From Chryseobacterium carnipullorum (GTDB lineage: Bacteria > Bacteroidota > Bacteroidia > Flavobacteriales > Weeksellaceae): DNA of 64,000 nt. This document shows, in pieces, positions 1 through 8,199 of this stretch. How positions within the stretch are numbered: the stretch's first letter is position 1; each line of letters begins with the position of its first letter. The DNA is taken from assembly GCF_900142785.1 (NCBI RefSeq), contig NZ_FRCD01000024.1, positions 1-64,000 on the forward strand, in the 5' to 3' direction. Below the pieces are notes generated by a model. The model was not told the DNA's origin. It ran no database searches and saw only the letters and a list, made by a program, of their open reading frames with translations. Made by a program: the position numbers and the translations under genes.

Positions 1-415
1 TGTTCTCAACCAATTTATCCTTATTTTTGAAAAAAGGCTCAGATTATAAAATCCAAGCCTAACTTTTTAACTTACACACTTTGTGGGATAGTGTCGGAAG
101 ATTTCTTCCCCTGTTTTTTTATGTTTCGGAAAAGTCCTTTCAATTCCTTATTTTTGCACTGCTTATCTATTCAATCTGTAAAAGTTATTTTAGAAAAAGA
201 CTTTAGAGAACGTATATTAAAGTTTGATTCTTGACTTATATAAAATGATGTCAGGGAGAAAATAAAAGATTTTCAAAACTTAAGTGTTCTTATAAATCAT
301 TTTTATGATCAACTTCAATGAAACTTAAGTGCTTTGCTTTTGTCTCTTTTGTGGTTTAAACTTTCGGATTAGTTTAAGTAGGTTTAATTATTAATATCAT
401 TTATCAATTATAAAA
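1..415. other. Intergenic region upstream of hisS
   Basis: No convincing coding sequence was found. A possible Bacteroidota -7 box (TATTTTTG) lies at 149-156 on the plus strand, without a clear TTG at the right distance. If used it would give hisS a leader of about 250 nt. The only other structure seen is a pair of 11-bp direct repeats at 276-286 and 321-331. Confidence 0.4.
276..331. repeat. Direct repeat pair AAACTTAAGTG
   Basis: The 11-mer AAACTTAAGTG occurs at 276-286 and again at 321-331, so the start points are 45 bp apart. The unit contains the palindrome CTTAAG. The spacing, four to five helical turns, would suit a protein bound at both copies upstream of hisS, but I cannot name a regulator. 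It may also be part of a dispersed intergenic repeat. Confidence 0.4.
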
Positions 416-1765
416 ATGAAGCCAAGTTTAGCAAAAGGAACCAGAGATTTTACAGCACAGGAGGTTTCCAGAAGAAAATATATCATTAATATTTTACAGA
501 AGAATTTCGAATTATTCGGATTTCAGCCTTTGGAGACACCGAGCTTTGAAAATCTTTCGACCTTGACAGGAAAGTACGGAGAAGAAGGAGACCGACTTAT
601 TTTTAAAATTTTAAATTCAGGAGAATATGCTTCAAAAGTGAATCAGGAAGACTGGGACAATAAAAACCATCAGAAACTGATTTCGCAAATTTCTGATAAA
701 GCACTTCGTTACGACCTTACCGTTCCTTTTGCAAGATTCGTGGCGATGAATCATGGAAAGCTTACCTTTCCATATAAGCGTTATCAGATTCAGCCGGTAT
801 GGAGAGCAGACCGACCTCAGAAAGGAAGATTCAGAGAATTTTACCAGTGTGATGCGGATGTGGTAGGAAGCGAAAGCCTGTTACAGGAAGTGGATTTGGT
901 TCAGCTGTACCTGAAATCGTTCTCAGATCTTAAAATTCCTGTTACCATTCACATGAACAACAGAAAGATCCTTTCCGGTTTGGCAGAATATGCTGGGATT
1001 ACAGATAAACTGATCGAATTTACCGTGGCTTTGGACAAACTCGATAAGATCGGGAAAGAAGGCGTGGTAAAAGAGTTACTGGAAAGAGAAATTTCTCAGA
1101 AATCTATTGATAAATTAGAATTTTTATTTAATCAGTCAGATGATGCGCTGGAAAACCTTCTGCAGCTAAAAGAGAAGTTTGCAGACAGTGAAATCGGGCT
1201 GAAAGGAGTAGAAGAGCTGGAGTTTGTTCTGACACAATCTCTGAATCTTGGGGTAGACATGCAAAATCTTGTCTTCAATATTACACTGGCGAGAGGTCTC
1301 GATTATTACACCGGAGCTATTTTCGAAGTAAAAGCAGATGAGGTGGCCATGGGATCTATTGGCGGTGGAGGAAGATATGATAACCTTACAGAAGTTTTCG
1401 GAGTTAAAAATATTCCAGGAATTGGGGTGTCATTTGGTTTGGACAGGGTTTACCTGGTGATGGAAGAGCTTAATCTTTTCCCTGAAGAAGCTTCAACGCA
1501 AGTAGAATATTTGTTTGCTAATTTTGGAGGAGAAGGAACGGTAGAAGCCTTAAAACTGATTATGCAACTTAGAGAAAAAGGAATCTCTGCTGAGCTTTAT
1601 CCTGAAAATACAAAACTGAATAAACAATTTACCTACGCGGAAAAGAAAGGAATTAAAAACCTTGTTTTCTTAGGAGAAGAAGAAATTAAAAACGGAACGG
1701 TTACCTTTAAAGATCTTGCTGCCGGAGAGCAGAAAACACTTTCCCTGGAAGAATTTTTAGGATAA
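416..1765 (+). CDS. hisS: Histidyl-tRNA synthetase
   Basis: Cytoplasmic class II aminoacyl-tRNA synthetase that activates histidine with ATP and charges tRNA-His. The 449-residue protein starts with the family's usual [12 protein letters not shown]. It has RYDLTVP at residues 98-104, motif 2 with [11 protein letters not shown] at 138-148, the histidine-specific RGLDYYTG at 293-300, a glycine-rich GGGGRYD near 316-322, and motif 3 (GLDR) at 341-344. The C-terminal stretch of about 90 residues fits the anticodon-binding domain. The length matches the longer bacterial HisRS form common in Bacteroidota. The gene stands alone, with a hairpin terminator just downstream at 1785-1819. Confidence 0.97.
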   Translation: MKPSLAKGTRDFTAQEVSRRKYIINILQKNFELFGFQPLETPSFENLSTLTGKYGEEGDRLIFKILNSGEYASKVNQEDWDNKNHQKLISQISDKALRYDLTVPFARFVAMNHGKLTFPYKRYQIQPVWRADRPQKGRFREFYQCDADVVGSESLLQEVDLVQLYLKSFSDLKIPVTIHMNNRKILSGLAEYAGITDKLIEFTVALDKLDKIGKEGVVKELLEREISQKSIDKLEFLFNQSDDALENLLQLKEKFADSEIGLKGVEELEFVLTQSLNLGVDMQNLVFNITLARGLDYYTGAIFEVKADEVAMGSIGGGGRYDNLTEVFGVKNIPGIGVSFGLDRVYLVMEELNLFPEEASTQVEYLFANFGGEGTVEALKLIMQLREKGISAELYPENTKLNKQFTYAEKKGIKNLVFLGEEEIKNGTVTFKDLAAGEQKTLSLEEFLG

Positions 1766-1784
1766 TATCTGAAAAAATATAAAT

Positions 1785-1819
1785 AAAAAGCATTATCTAT
1801 TCGGTAATGCTTTTTTATT
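1785..1819 (+). terminator. Intrinsic terminator of hisS
   Basis: The inverted arms AAAAAGCATTA and TAATGCTTTTTT lie around a short loop, with a run of T on the plus strand. It begins 19 nt after the hisS stop codon. Confidence 0.8.
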
Positions 1820-1922
1820 TTATTGACTCCGAAGCATTGTTTACTATTGAAGAAGATATCGGCACACGAAATAATTTGATTTAAAATACTTGTTTAGGCC
1901 TTTCCGTATTTTAGAAAAAAAT

Positions 1923-1930
1923 TAAATTTG
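1923..1930 (+). promoter_or_regulatory. -7 box ahead of the PH-SHOCT gene array
   Basis: TAAATTTG matches the Bacteroidota -7 consensus TAnnTTTG and lies 28 nt before the first gene of the array. No TTG was found at the standard 17-23 nt spacing; the nearest is about 30 nt upstream. Confidence 0.45.
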
Positions 1931-1958
1931 TAATATCTACCATTTATAAAAACAAATA

Positions 1959-2495
1959 ATGAGTGAAAAATCAAGATTAGACGAAATAAAAGATGAGCTG
2001 GAAATATTAGACATCAATCCCACTATTTTTGCCAGAAAAGAAATTCACGCCTTGCCGGATATACTTTCAGAGAATGAGAAAATTGTGTATCTGATCGAGG
2101 GAAGAAATAAACTGACCAATCACCATATTATCTTAGTTGCCACAGAAAGGAGATTGATTTTTGTAGACAAAGAGTTCATGTACGGACTGAAAGTAGAAGA
2201 TTTTTCTTATGATAAAGTAAGCTCCATACAATATGAAAAGTCTTTGATGCTGGCCTCAATAGATATTCATATCTCTGAGAATATTCTGGAGATCGATAAC
2301 GTTGGGAAATATTATGCAGAATTATTTTGTGAAAAAGTAAGAGATTTTATGGCCCGTCCCAGAGAATACTTTAAAAGTAAATCAGAATCTACCGTATTAG
2401 ATCAATTGGAACAGCTGGGAAGATTGAAGGACAGTGGAATTTTAACGGAAGAAGAATTCTTTGCGCAGAAGAAAAAACTCATGGAGAAGCTCTAA
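1959..2495 (+). CDS. PH-like domain and SHOCT domain protein
   Basis: A 178-residue cytoplasmic protein with no signal peptide or membrane segment. Residues about 30-135 are a beta-rich segment with the pattern of bacterial PH-like (YokE/bPH) domains: a threshold phrase about energy or 'denial' cannot be read from it, but 'VATERRLIFVDKEF' is the family's typical strand. Residues 147-178 are a SHOCT motif (LEQLGRLKDSGILTEEEF followed by a lysine-rich QKKKL), a short helical oligomerisation or targeting module. It is the first of four tandem paralogues, 9 nt before the next. The molecular role is unknown. Domain calls are by motif recognition. Confidence 0.8.
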   Translation: MSEKSRLDEIKDELEILDINPTIFARKEIHALPDILSENEKIVYLIEGRNKLTNHHIILVATERRLIFVDKEFMYGLKVEDFSYDKVSSIQYEKSLMLASIDIHISENILEIDNVGKYYAELFCEKVRDFMARPREYFKSKSESTVLDQLEQLGRLKDSGILTEEEFFAQKKKLMEKL

Positions 2496-2504
2496 AAAAG
2501 AATC

Positions 2505-3011
2505 ATGGAAAATATTGAATATCAGATCAGAAAAATAAATCCCGATCTTTTTTCATGGGCACAATCAGAAATGAGTGACTTTTCTGATTTTCTGATGGAA
2601 AGTGAAAATATGATTCATATTATCGACGGAATTTATGACGGTAATGCCGTTTTTCTTCTATCTACCAATCGACGGGTGATTTTAAAAGGAATCGCAGCAG
2701 ATTTTATGGAAGTAATTCCTCATGAAAAAATTACCTTAATCAATTATCTGAAACCTCAGGAGATGATTTCTGTTTATACAGAAGATAAAGTTTTCGGCAT
2801 TGGAAAAGTTGGTGAAATGATGGCTTCAGAATTTAATAAAAGAGTGAATACCTTTATATTTGGCCATAATCAGGATGCCACAAAAGGAGAGGATGATCAT
2901 CAAGAATCTGTTTTCGTTTTACTGGAACAGCTGGGGAAGTTGAGAGAAGGGGGAATATTAACAGAGGAAGAATTTTCATTACAAAAGAAAAAATTACTGG
3001 AAAGATTGTAA
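2505..3011 (+). CDS. PH-like domain and SHOCT domain protein, second paralogue
   Basis: A 168-residue soluble protein. The central strand 'LSTNRRVILKGIA' corresponds to the nucleic- or lipid-like PH core seen in the upstream paralogue, and residues 139-168 form the SHOCT motif (LEQLGKLREGGILTEEEF). Overall identity to the neighbour is low outside the SHOCT tail, so the duplication is old. It starts 9 nt after the previous stop, so the two are probably co-transcribed. No catalytic residues are evident and the function is unknown. Confidence 0.78.
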   Translation: MENIEYQIRKINPDLFSWAQSEMSDFSDFLMESENMIHIIDGIYDGNAVFLLSTNRRVILKGIAADFMEVIPHEKITLINYLKPQEMISVYTEDKVFGIGKVGEMMASEFNKRVNTFIFGHNQDATKGEDDHQESVFVLLEQLGKLREGGILTEEEFSLQKKKLLERL

Positions 3012-3103
3012 TATTATCTTTCATTATCAACACAAATTTGTAATTTGGATTAATGCAAATACAGTTTAGCATTAATCAAGTAAACTATTAAACATAAAAC
3101 CAG

Positions 3104-4018
3104 ATGAACACTGAATGTTCTTTATGCGGATCTCCGCTTACATCGATGGATACGCTTTTAGGCGAAAACAAACTTTCGGACGGAGGGATTCTCTGCAATA
3201 AGTGCCTGAATAAAGCCACGAATATCAATAAAGATCTTGTATCCGACCTTGCAAATTATAATATTGTCCAGATAAGAAATATGGTATTGAACGGAGTTGC
3301 GGAACAGGAGATGGCCATTGAAACTGAAGAATTTCAAACCATACAAATCGCGCAACCCAGGATTGTAGAAACCCCATCCCAAAGTATTCAGTTTACCTAT
3401 ACGCCAGACGCACCTTCAAGACTTGACGAAATCAAAGATCAAATCGTAGCAACGGGTGCCAAACTCAGCCTTTTTGTAAACAGTGAAGTGGAGGAACTGG
3501 TCAATGTTCTTGATGAAAATGAAAAACTTATCGCGATTGCAGAAGGGAAATATCTTTATAATAATCTGGAAGGAATCGTAGTTTCTACAGAGAAAAGAAT
3601 CATTTTCATTGATAAAAAGTTTTTTGGCGGTGTGTTTGAAAACGAGTTTCCGCTGCACAAAGTTAGTTCGGTACAACATGATACCAGCCTGATGTCTTCA
3701 ACCCTGAAAGTTTATACCCCCGGTTTTACTGCTGAATTTAAACTTTATATAAAGAGTGCTGCCAAAAACTTCTATGATGCTGTAAAGGATTATATAGGAC
3801 GTTCTGAGGATCAGATCAGACTTCAGCAGATGCAAGCCAAGATACAACAACAGCCAATAGTACAGCAACCTCATCCTGCACAATCGAATTCTGAACACAA
3901 AGAAGCTCCCGCAGTTATTTTTGATCAGCTTGAAAAATTGGGGAAACTTCGGGAAATAGGGGTTCTTACAGAAGAAGAATTTGCCGAACAAAAGAAAAAG
4001 CTGCTGGCTAAACTTTAA
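3104..4018 (+). CDS. Zinc-ribbon (DUF4428-like), PH-like and SHOCT protein
   Basis: A 304-residue cytoplasmic protein with three modules. Residues 1-40 hold a zinc knuckle with Cys5, Cys8, Cys31 and Cys34 around LGENKLSDGG, the pattern of DUF4428. A PH-like domain spans about 125-235 (VSTEKRIIFIDKKFFGG is its clearest strand). A glutamine-rich linker at about 235-262 leads to a SHOCT tail at about 273-304. The PH and SHOCT parts match the first gene of the array; the zinc ribbon is an addition shared only with the next gene. The function is unknown; zinc binding is inferred from the four cysteines. Confidence 0.8.
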   Translation: MNTECSLCGSPLTSMDTLLGENKLSDGGILCNKCLNKATNINKDLVSDLANYNIVQIRNMVLNGVAEQEMAIETEEFQTIQIAQPRIVETPSQSIQFTYTPDAPSRLDEIKDQIVATGAKLSLFVNSEVEELVNVLDENEKLIAIAEGKYLYNNLEGIVVSTEKRIIFIDKKFFGGVFENEFPLHKVSSVQHDTSLMSSTLKVYTPGFTAEFKLYIKSAAKNFYDAVKDYIGRSEDQIRLQQMQAKIQQQPIVQQPHPAQSNSEHKEAPAVIFDQLEKLGKLREIGVLTEEEFAEQKKKLLAKL

Positions 4019-4031
4019 AAATACCAAAAAA

Positions 4032-4877
4032 ATGAGCAATACCTGTGCATTATGCCACGCTGAACTGACGTCGATAGACACCCTTTTAGGCGAAAATAAA
4101 CTTTCAGACGGAGGAAATCTGTGTAATAAATGCCTGGATAAAGTAAGCAGTACCCATCAGGAACTTTTATATAACCTCAACGCGTTCAGTATCAATGATA
4201 TTAAAAACCTTGTTCAAACAGGAAAAATGGAACAGGAAAATGAAAATCCCAGGGAAAAGACAGAAGAAATTCAGATAGAAAGTCTGGTTCAATTTAATGA
4301 ATCCGGTGATATGCCGAATGATATTTATAAGAGAAGACTGAAGGAAATAAAATATCAGCTGGAGCAGGTGGGGGCCAATCTGTCGATGTTTACAAAAGGG
4401 GAAATCAAAGAATTACCGCGTATACTTGCTGTGGATGAAGTAATTATTGCAGCTACAGATGCCCAGTTCTTAAAAACAGTAGATGCCGGAATCTTACTGG
4501 TCACACCAAAAAGAATGGTTTCGGTCTCAAAGGCTATGTTTGCCCCGGTAAAGGTAAATGCATATTCCAACGAAAACATCACCGAAGTAAGTTTTGTAAG
4601 CAATCCTATATCTCCGGTGATAAAAATTCACACAGAAGACAGAGTCGTAGAATTTGAATGTTTCTGTGACAGGCTGGATGCGGAAAGATTCTACGGGTTT
4701 ATCAGCAAAATTTATAATCAGGTTAAAGTGGAGAAGCAAATAGCTCCCACAAAAGAAGCAGCATCGGCTCTTATTTTTGAACAGCTTGAAAAACTAGGTA
4801 AATTAAGAGAAAACGGAATTTTGACCGAAGAAGAATTTACAGAGCAGAAAAAGAAACTGCTGGAGCAGCTTTCATAA
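4032..4877 (+). CDS. Zinc-ribbon (DUF4428-like), PH-like and SHOCT protein, second copy
   Basis: The start at 4032 is chosen over an in-frame upstream ATG at 3981. From 4032 the N-terminus (MSNTCALCHAELTS) aligns with that of the preceding gene, and the upstream codons lie inside that gene. The product is 281 residues. Cys5, Cys8, Cys31 and Cys34 repeat the zinc-ribbon spacing exactly, and LGENKLSDGG is identical to the upstream copy. A PH-like middle part and a SHOCT tail (about 250-281) follow. Only 13 nt separate it from the previous stop, so this is a recent tandem duplication whose middle region has since diverged. The function is unknown. Confidence 0.82.
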   Translation: MSNTCALCHAELTSIDTLLGENKLSDGGNLCNKCLDKVSSTHQELLYNLNAFSINDIKNLVQTGKMEQENENPREKTEEIQIESLVQFNESGDMPNDIYKRRLKEIKYQLEQVGANLSMFTKGEIKELPRILAVDEVIIAATDAQFLKTVDAGILLVTPKRMVSVSKAMFAPVKVNAYSNENITEVSFVSNPISPVIKIHTEDRVVEFECFCDRLDAERFYGFISKIYNQVKVEKQIAPTKEAASALIFEQLEKLGKLRENGILTEEEFTEQKKKLLEQLS

Positions 4878-4895
4878 ATAAAAAGCGGCAAAAGC

Positions 4896-5540
4896 ATGGA
4901 ACCTAAAGGATCTCATGATATCGTTGAGCAATGGCTGAAAGCTTGGTCGTTATCAAGAAAACTACCACTTTCCATCATACATTATTCGGGTTTTAAAGTA
5001 GAAGTAGGAGAGGAAAAACAAAAAATACGATATGTCTTTTCTGAGATTAATAATGATTTTATTGAACTCTCCAACCAGATTGATGAGCCATGGATTTATC
5101 TCAAAGTCTGCGCTTCTCCGGATGAGGTCACAAAAGTGGTTTCAGAAAAATGGATCTTGCAGCCTCCCGGATATATGATGTTCTGTTTCGGACCGATGAA
5201 GAATGCTGTAACAAATATTTGTCAGGGATACCGGATTGAATCCGAAGAATATAATTCCACAACAGTAGTCAAGATTACTACAAAAAGCGGGGAACAGGCT
5301 TCTATAGGTCGTATTGTGCTTATAGACGATCTCGCAGTATATGACAGAATTCTAACAGAAGAGAATCACAGGAAAAAAGGTCTCGCCAGTTTCCTGATGC
5401 AGGAACTTGAAAAGATCGCTTTATCTAAAGGTATTTCCAAGAATTTTCTGGTAGCAACAGAGCAGGGGAAAATGCTCTACCAATCGATGAGATGGAAACT
5501 TTACAGTAACTACACTTCAATCGTTATTCCTGGTATTTGA
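4896..5540 (+). CDS. GNAT-family N-acetyltransferase
   Basis: A 214-residue protein. Its C-terminal half carries the GNAT fold signature: a strand (IVLIDDLAVYDRI), then HRKKGLASFLMQELEKIA, in which R-K-K-G-L-A is the acetyl-CoA pyrophosphate-binding loop, and a terminal beta strand after MLYQSMRW. The N-terminal half (about 1-120) is not recognisable. The substrate is unknown. It starts 18 nt after the fourth PH-SHOCT gene and may share its transcript. Its stop is followed immediately by the leucine-rich-repeat remnant, whose reading frame overlaps the end of this gene. Confidence 0.8.
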   Translation: MEPKGSHDIVEQWLKAWSLSRKLPLSIIHYSGFKVEVGEEKQKIRYVFSEINNDFIELSNQIDEPWIYLKVCASPDEVTKVVSEKWILQPPGYMMFCFGPMKNAVTNICQGYRIESEEYNSTTVVKITTKSGEQASIGRIVLIDDLAVYDRILTEENHRKKGLASFLMQELEKIALSKGISKNFLVATEQGKMLYQSMRWKLYSNYTSIVIPGI

Positions 5541-5541
5541 T

Positions 5542-5811
5542 TTTTCAGACAGCATTCCTCTCTATGAATTATACAATGCTTCCAATCTTGAGGTTATAGA
5601 TCTTTCATACTGTGATCTGGAAATCTTGCCGCCCGGGATTGAAAATCTTAAAAACCAGAAGCATTTATACTTTTGGGGAAATAAAATTTCAGAAGTGGAA
5701 ATTGAAAAGCTGATGAGAGCATTACCGGGCGCCAAAATAACTTCTGTAAATCCCTATAACCCTATAAGAAGATTTAAAAAGATTGGCTATATTAGCCTAA
5801 ACTATAAAACC
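5542..5811 (+). pseudogene. Leucine-rich-repeat protein remnant
   Basis: The +1 frame after the GNAT stop reads as leucine-rich repeat: residues such as NLEVIDLSYCDLEILPPGI, then IENLKNQKHLYFWGNKIS and a final cap ending LMRALPGAKI. That is about one and a half LRR units plus a C-terminal helix of the kind seen in bacterial LRR proteins. There is no ATG; the only possible start in the middle is a TTG at 5626, inside a repeat. The frame continues without a stop into the methyltransferase downstream. I read this as the 3' end of an LRR gene left by a deletion. Confidence 0.6.
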
Positions 5812-6603
5812 ATGGAAAATTACTTAGAAATCAATAAAAAATCCTGGAACGCCAAGGTAGATCCACATTTGAAGTCGGATTTTTATTTTGTGGATGAATT
5901 TTTACAGGGGAGAAGTTCACTCAACTCTATAGAACTTGAGCTTTTAGGAGAGGTCAGTGGCAAAAGTATTCTGCATCTGCAATGTCACTTTGGGCAGGAT
6001 TCTATTTCCCTTTCCAGAATAGGAGCCGAAGTCACTGGTGTGGATTTGTCTGATAAAGCCATTGAAGCAGCACAAGATCTTGCAAAAAAATGTGGAACTG
6101 ATACCAAATTTATCTGTTCGGACGTCTATACTTTGCCAGATATTCTGGATGAAAAATTTGATATCGTCTATACAAGCTATGGAGTAATCGGCTGGCTTCC
6201 TGATCTTGATCAATGGGCAGCAGTGATCAGCCACTTTCTAAAACCGGGCGGGAAATTTGTGATGGCAGAGTTTCATCCGGCAGTCTGGATGTTCGATGAC
6301 GATTTTACAAAGGTTACCTACAGCTATTTTAATGAAAAACCTATCTTAGAAACTTATGAAGGAACCTATGCGGATAAATCAGCCGATATTGTTCAGGAAT
6401 ATGTTATGTGGAATCATTCTTTGGGAGAAGTTTTGCAGAATTTGATCAAACATAAAATAGGAATTGACACTTTTCAGGAATTTGACTGGTCTCCATACCC
6501 ATGCTTCAACCATGTTGAAGAATTTGAAAAGGGTAAATGGAGAATTTCACAGTTTGGCAATAAAATGCCATTAGTGTATAGTCTGAAAGGACAAAAAAAA
6601 TAG
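5812..6603 (+). CDS. SAM-dependent class I methyltransferase
   Basis: A 263-residue product if started at the ATG at 5812, where the family's usual N-terminus (MENYLEINKKSWNAKV) begins. Upstream in-frame sequence belongs to the LRR remnant. Motif I is HLQCHFGQD at residues 55-63, with the acidic ribose-binding VTGVDLSD ending near 80. YTSYGVIGWL and LKPGGKFVMAEFHP correspond to motifs IV and VI. This variant motif I (QCHFGQD in place of GxGxG) is common in a family of uncharacterised Bacteroidota and Bacillota methyltransferases. The substrate is unknown. In-frame fusion to the LRR segment is possible but unlikely. Confidence 0.85.
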   Translation: MENYLEINKKSWNAKVDPHLKSDFYFVDEFLQGRSSLNSIELELLGEVSGKSILHLQCHFGQDSISLSRIGAEVTGVDLSDKAIEAAQDLAKKCGTDTKFICSDVYTLPDILDEKFDIVYTSYGVIGWLPDLDQWAAVISHFLKPGGKFVMAEFHPAVWMFDDDFTKVTYSYFNEKPILETYEGTYADKSADIVQEYVMWNHSLGEVLQNLIKHKIGIDTFQEFDWSPYPCFNHVEEFEKGKWRISQFGNKMPLVYSLKGQKK

Positions 6604-6715
6604 AATTTGAATTTATCCCTGAAGAAAAGACAAGAATTTTAAGCAAAAAAATCTTTGGTGTAAAGGAGAGTCGAAACTTATTTTCTTCATTGGCATCATA
6701 ACATTGAGTATAAAA

Positions 6716-6752
6716 AAAGTCATCATAACCCTAAGACTATGATGACTTTCTA
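6716..6752 (-). terminator. Intrinsic terminator for the YtxH-like gene
   Basis: A 12-bp perfect inverted repeat (AAAGTCATCATA and TATGATGACTTT) with a run of T on the minus strand lies 30 nt past the stop of the minus-strand gene. Confidence 0.75.
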
Positions 6753-6782
6753 TATATGAATGTTAAAAAAACTAATTTGCTT

Positions 6783-7019
6783 TTAGCTCAAAGCGTCTTC
6801 AGCTTTTGTTTTAGCTTCATCTACCTTGTTCTGAACCTGGGAAGCAACATCATTCGCTTTGCTTTTTACATCATTTCCCCATTTGTTTAGATTGTCCTTT
6901 GCAGTATTAATTTTATCTTTTACTGCCTGCTTTTCTTCCTCTGAAGAATTTTTGTATTTCCAATATGCTAAAGCACCAATACCTAATAAAGCTAGTATTC
7001 CTTTTGTCTTATTTCCCAT
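6783..7019 (-). CDS. YtxH-like small membrane-anchored stress protein
   Basis: A 78-residue protein. A short N-terminal hydrophobic segment (about residues 8-20, ILALLGIGALAYW) is followed by a highly charged Lys/Glu/Asp-rich amphipathic helix (about 22-78) with repeated KxK and NxVDEAK patterns. This is the architecture of YtxH-domain and CsbD-like general stress proteins: a membrane anchor with a long cytoplasmic or periplasmic helix. The gene is monocistronic, with its own terminator. The function in this lineage is not established; the call rests on composition and topology. Confidence 0.65.
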   Translation of the reverse strand: MGNKTKGILALLGIGALAYWKYKNSSEEEKQAVKDKINTAKDNLNKWGNDVKSKANDVASQVQNKVDEAKTKAEDALS

Positions 7020-7117
7020 GATTTCTATTTTTTAAAATGTTGTATTAAAATTTGTTACTAATCAATATGTAAAATACGTGCCAAAAAATTCAATCATATG
7101 ATAAATAAATGTTAAAA

Positions 7118-7960
7118 TTATTGAAAGATATCAAAATTTTCTCCGTCGAAACTTGCGAAGACCATCGTAGGGTAAGAATCCTGATGGTAAATATTTCCAT
7201 CTTTATCAATGGCGATCGCTCCTGCAAAGCCATCAATCGTTTTAAGTTCCTCAAAGGTTTTACTAAAGGCCTCTTTCAGGCTCATTCCATCGGTGGTTCT
7301 GGTGACGATCTTTGCAGCAGTGGCGTTGCTTACAATATCTTCTCCTACACCGGTACAGCTCACCGCACAAATAGAATTGGCGTAATTTCCGGCCACAGTT
7401 GCTGAATCTGAAATTCTTCCCGGAATCTCAAAACCTTTTCCGCCTGTAGAGGTTGCTACCGCCAGTTTTCCATCCTTGTCAAGCGCTACACAGCCTACAG
7501 TTCCTTTTCCTCCGGTCTTAAGTTTGGCTTCGTATTCACTTCTTCTCTGTGGAATTTCAGTTGAGAAATTTTCAAATCCATGCTCAGATGCATAAATTTT
7601 GGCCCCGTTTCCGCCGAGGACCCTGTCATCTTCTTTGATCAGTTGCTTCGCTACAAAAACAGGATTCTTCACATCCTGAAGGTTGATCACCCCGCTTAAC
7701 TTTTGTGTTGTACCATCCATAATAGCCGAACTCATGCGGATTACCCCATCGCTCTGGATCTGTGAACCAATACCTGCATTGTACAACGGATCGTCTTCTA
7801 ATAGAGAAACTGCATAAGCTGCCGTGTCAAAAGCAGAATGCGTCCGAAGATATTCAAAGGCTTTTTCTGTTATATGTTTTAAAGAATTTTGTTTTGCGGT
7901 CTTTACTTCATGGCTTTGGTCGCTTTCAGAGAAAAAACCGCCGTGGATGATGATTTTCAT
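7118..7960 (-). CDS. iaaA: Isoaspartyl peptidase / L-asparaginase (Ntn hydrolase)
   Basis: A 280-residue type III (plant-type) asparaginase precursor. It hydrolyses beta-aspartyl dipeptides, including beta-Asp-Arg released from cyanophycin, and asparagine. It cleaves itself before Thr154 (GGKG|TVGC), which becomes the N-terminal nucleophile; TSTGGKG follows at about 166 and the CTGVGED loop in the beta subunit. The NAGIGSQ motif near 61 is the family's alpha-subunit signature. The linker before the cleavage site is shorter than in E. coli IaaA. It lies downstream of cyanophycinase on the same strand, so the two form a degradation pathway from polymer to dipeptide to amino acids. Confidence 0.92.
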   Translation of the reverse strand: MKIIIHGGFFSESDQSHEVKTAKQNSLKHITEKAFEYLRTHSAFDTAAYAVSLLEDDPLYNAGIGSQIQSDGVIRMSSAIMDGTTQKLSGVINLQDVKNPVFVAKQLIKEDDRVLGGNGAKIYASEHGFENFSTEIPQRRSEYEAKLKTGGKGTVGCVALDKDGKLAVATSTGGKGFEIPGRISDSATVAGNYANSICAVSCTGVGEDIVSNATAAKIVTRTTDGMSLKEAFSKTFEELKTIDGFAGAIAIDKDGNIYHQDSYPTMVFASFDGENFDIFQ

Positions 7961-8138
7961 AGGAATTTATGGGTTTCGGGTTGCGTTTTAAATTTAAGAG
8001 TTAAATTCATTACATTTAGCATACTCGTGTATTTTCAAAATAAAGAGACAAGATAAGAATTTTCCCGATATCGGTATCTTATTATTCGCTGTGAATTACT
8101 TTCTTCTTATCACTTATTTTAGCGACCCTGATTTCTAC

Positions 8139-8162
8139 AAAAAAACCCTTCAAAAGAAGGGT
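8139..8162 (-). terminator. Intrinsic terminator of the cyanophycinase gene
   Basis: ACCCTTC and GAAGGGT form a short stem around AAAA, followed on the minus strand by seven T. It is 38 nt past the cyanophycinase stop, so the peptidase gene below it may need its own promoter or read-through. Confidence 0.75.
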
Positions 8163-8199
8163 GTATATTATTAAATTTGTACCTGAAAACAGAGATATT

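Noticed and set aside
5626-5811. Extension of the methyltransferase to a TTG start at 5626
   Set aside because: The added 62 residues are the interior of an LRR, not a methyltransferase N-terminus, and the family begins at the ATG at 5812.
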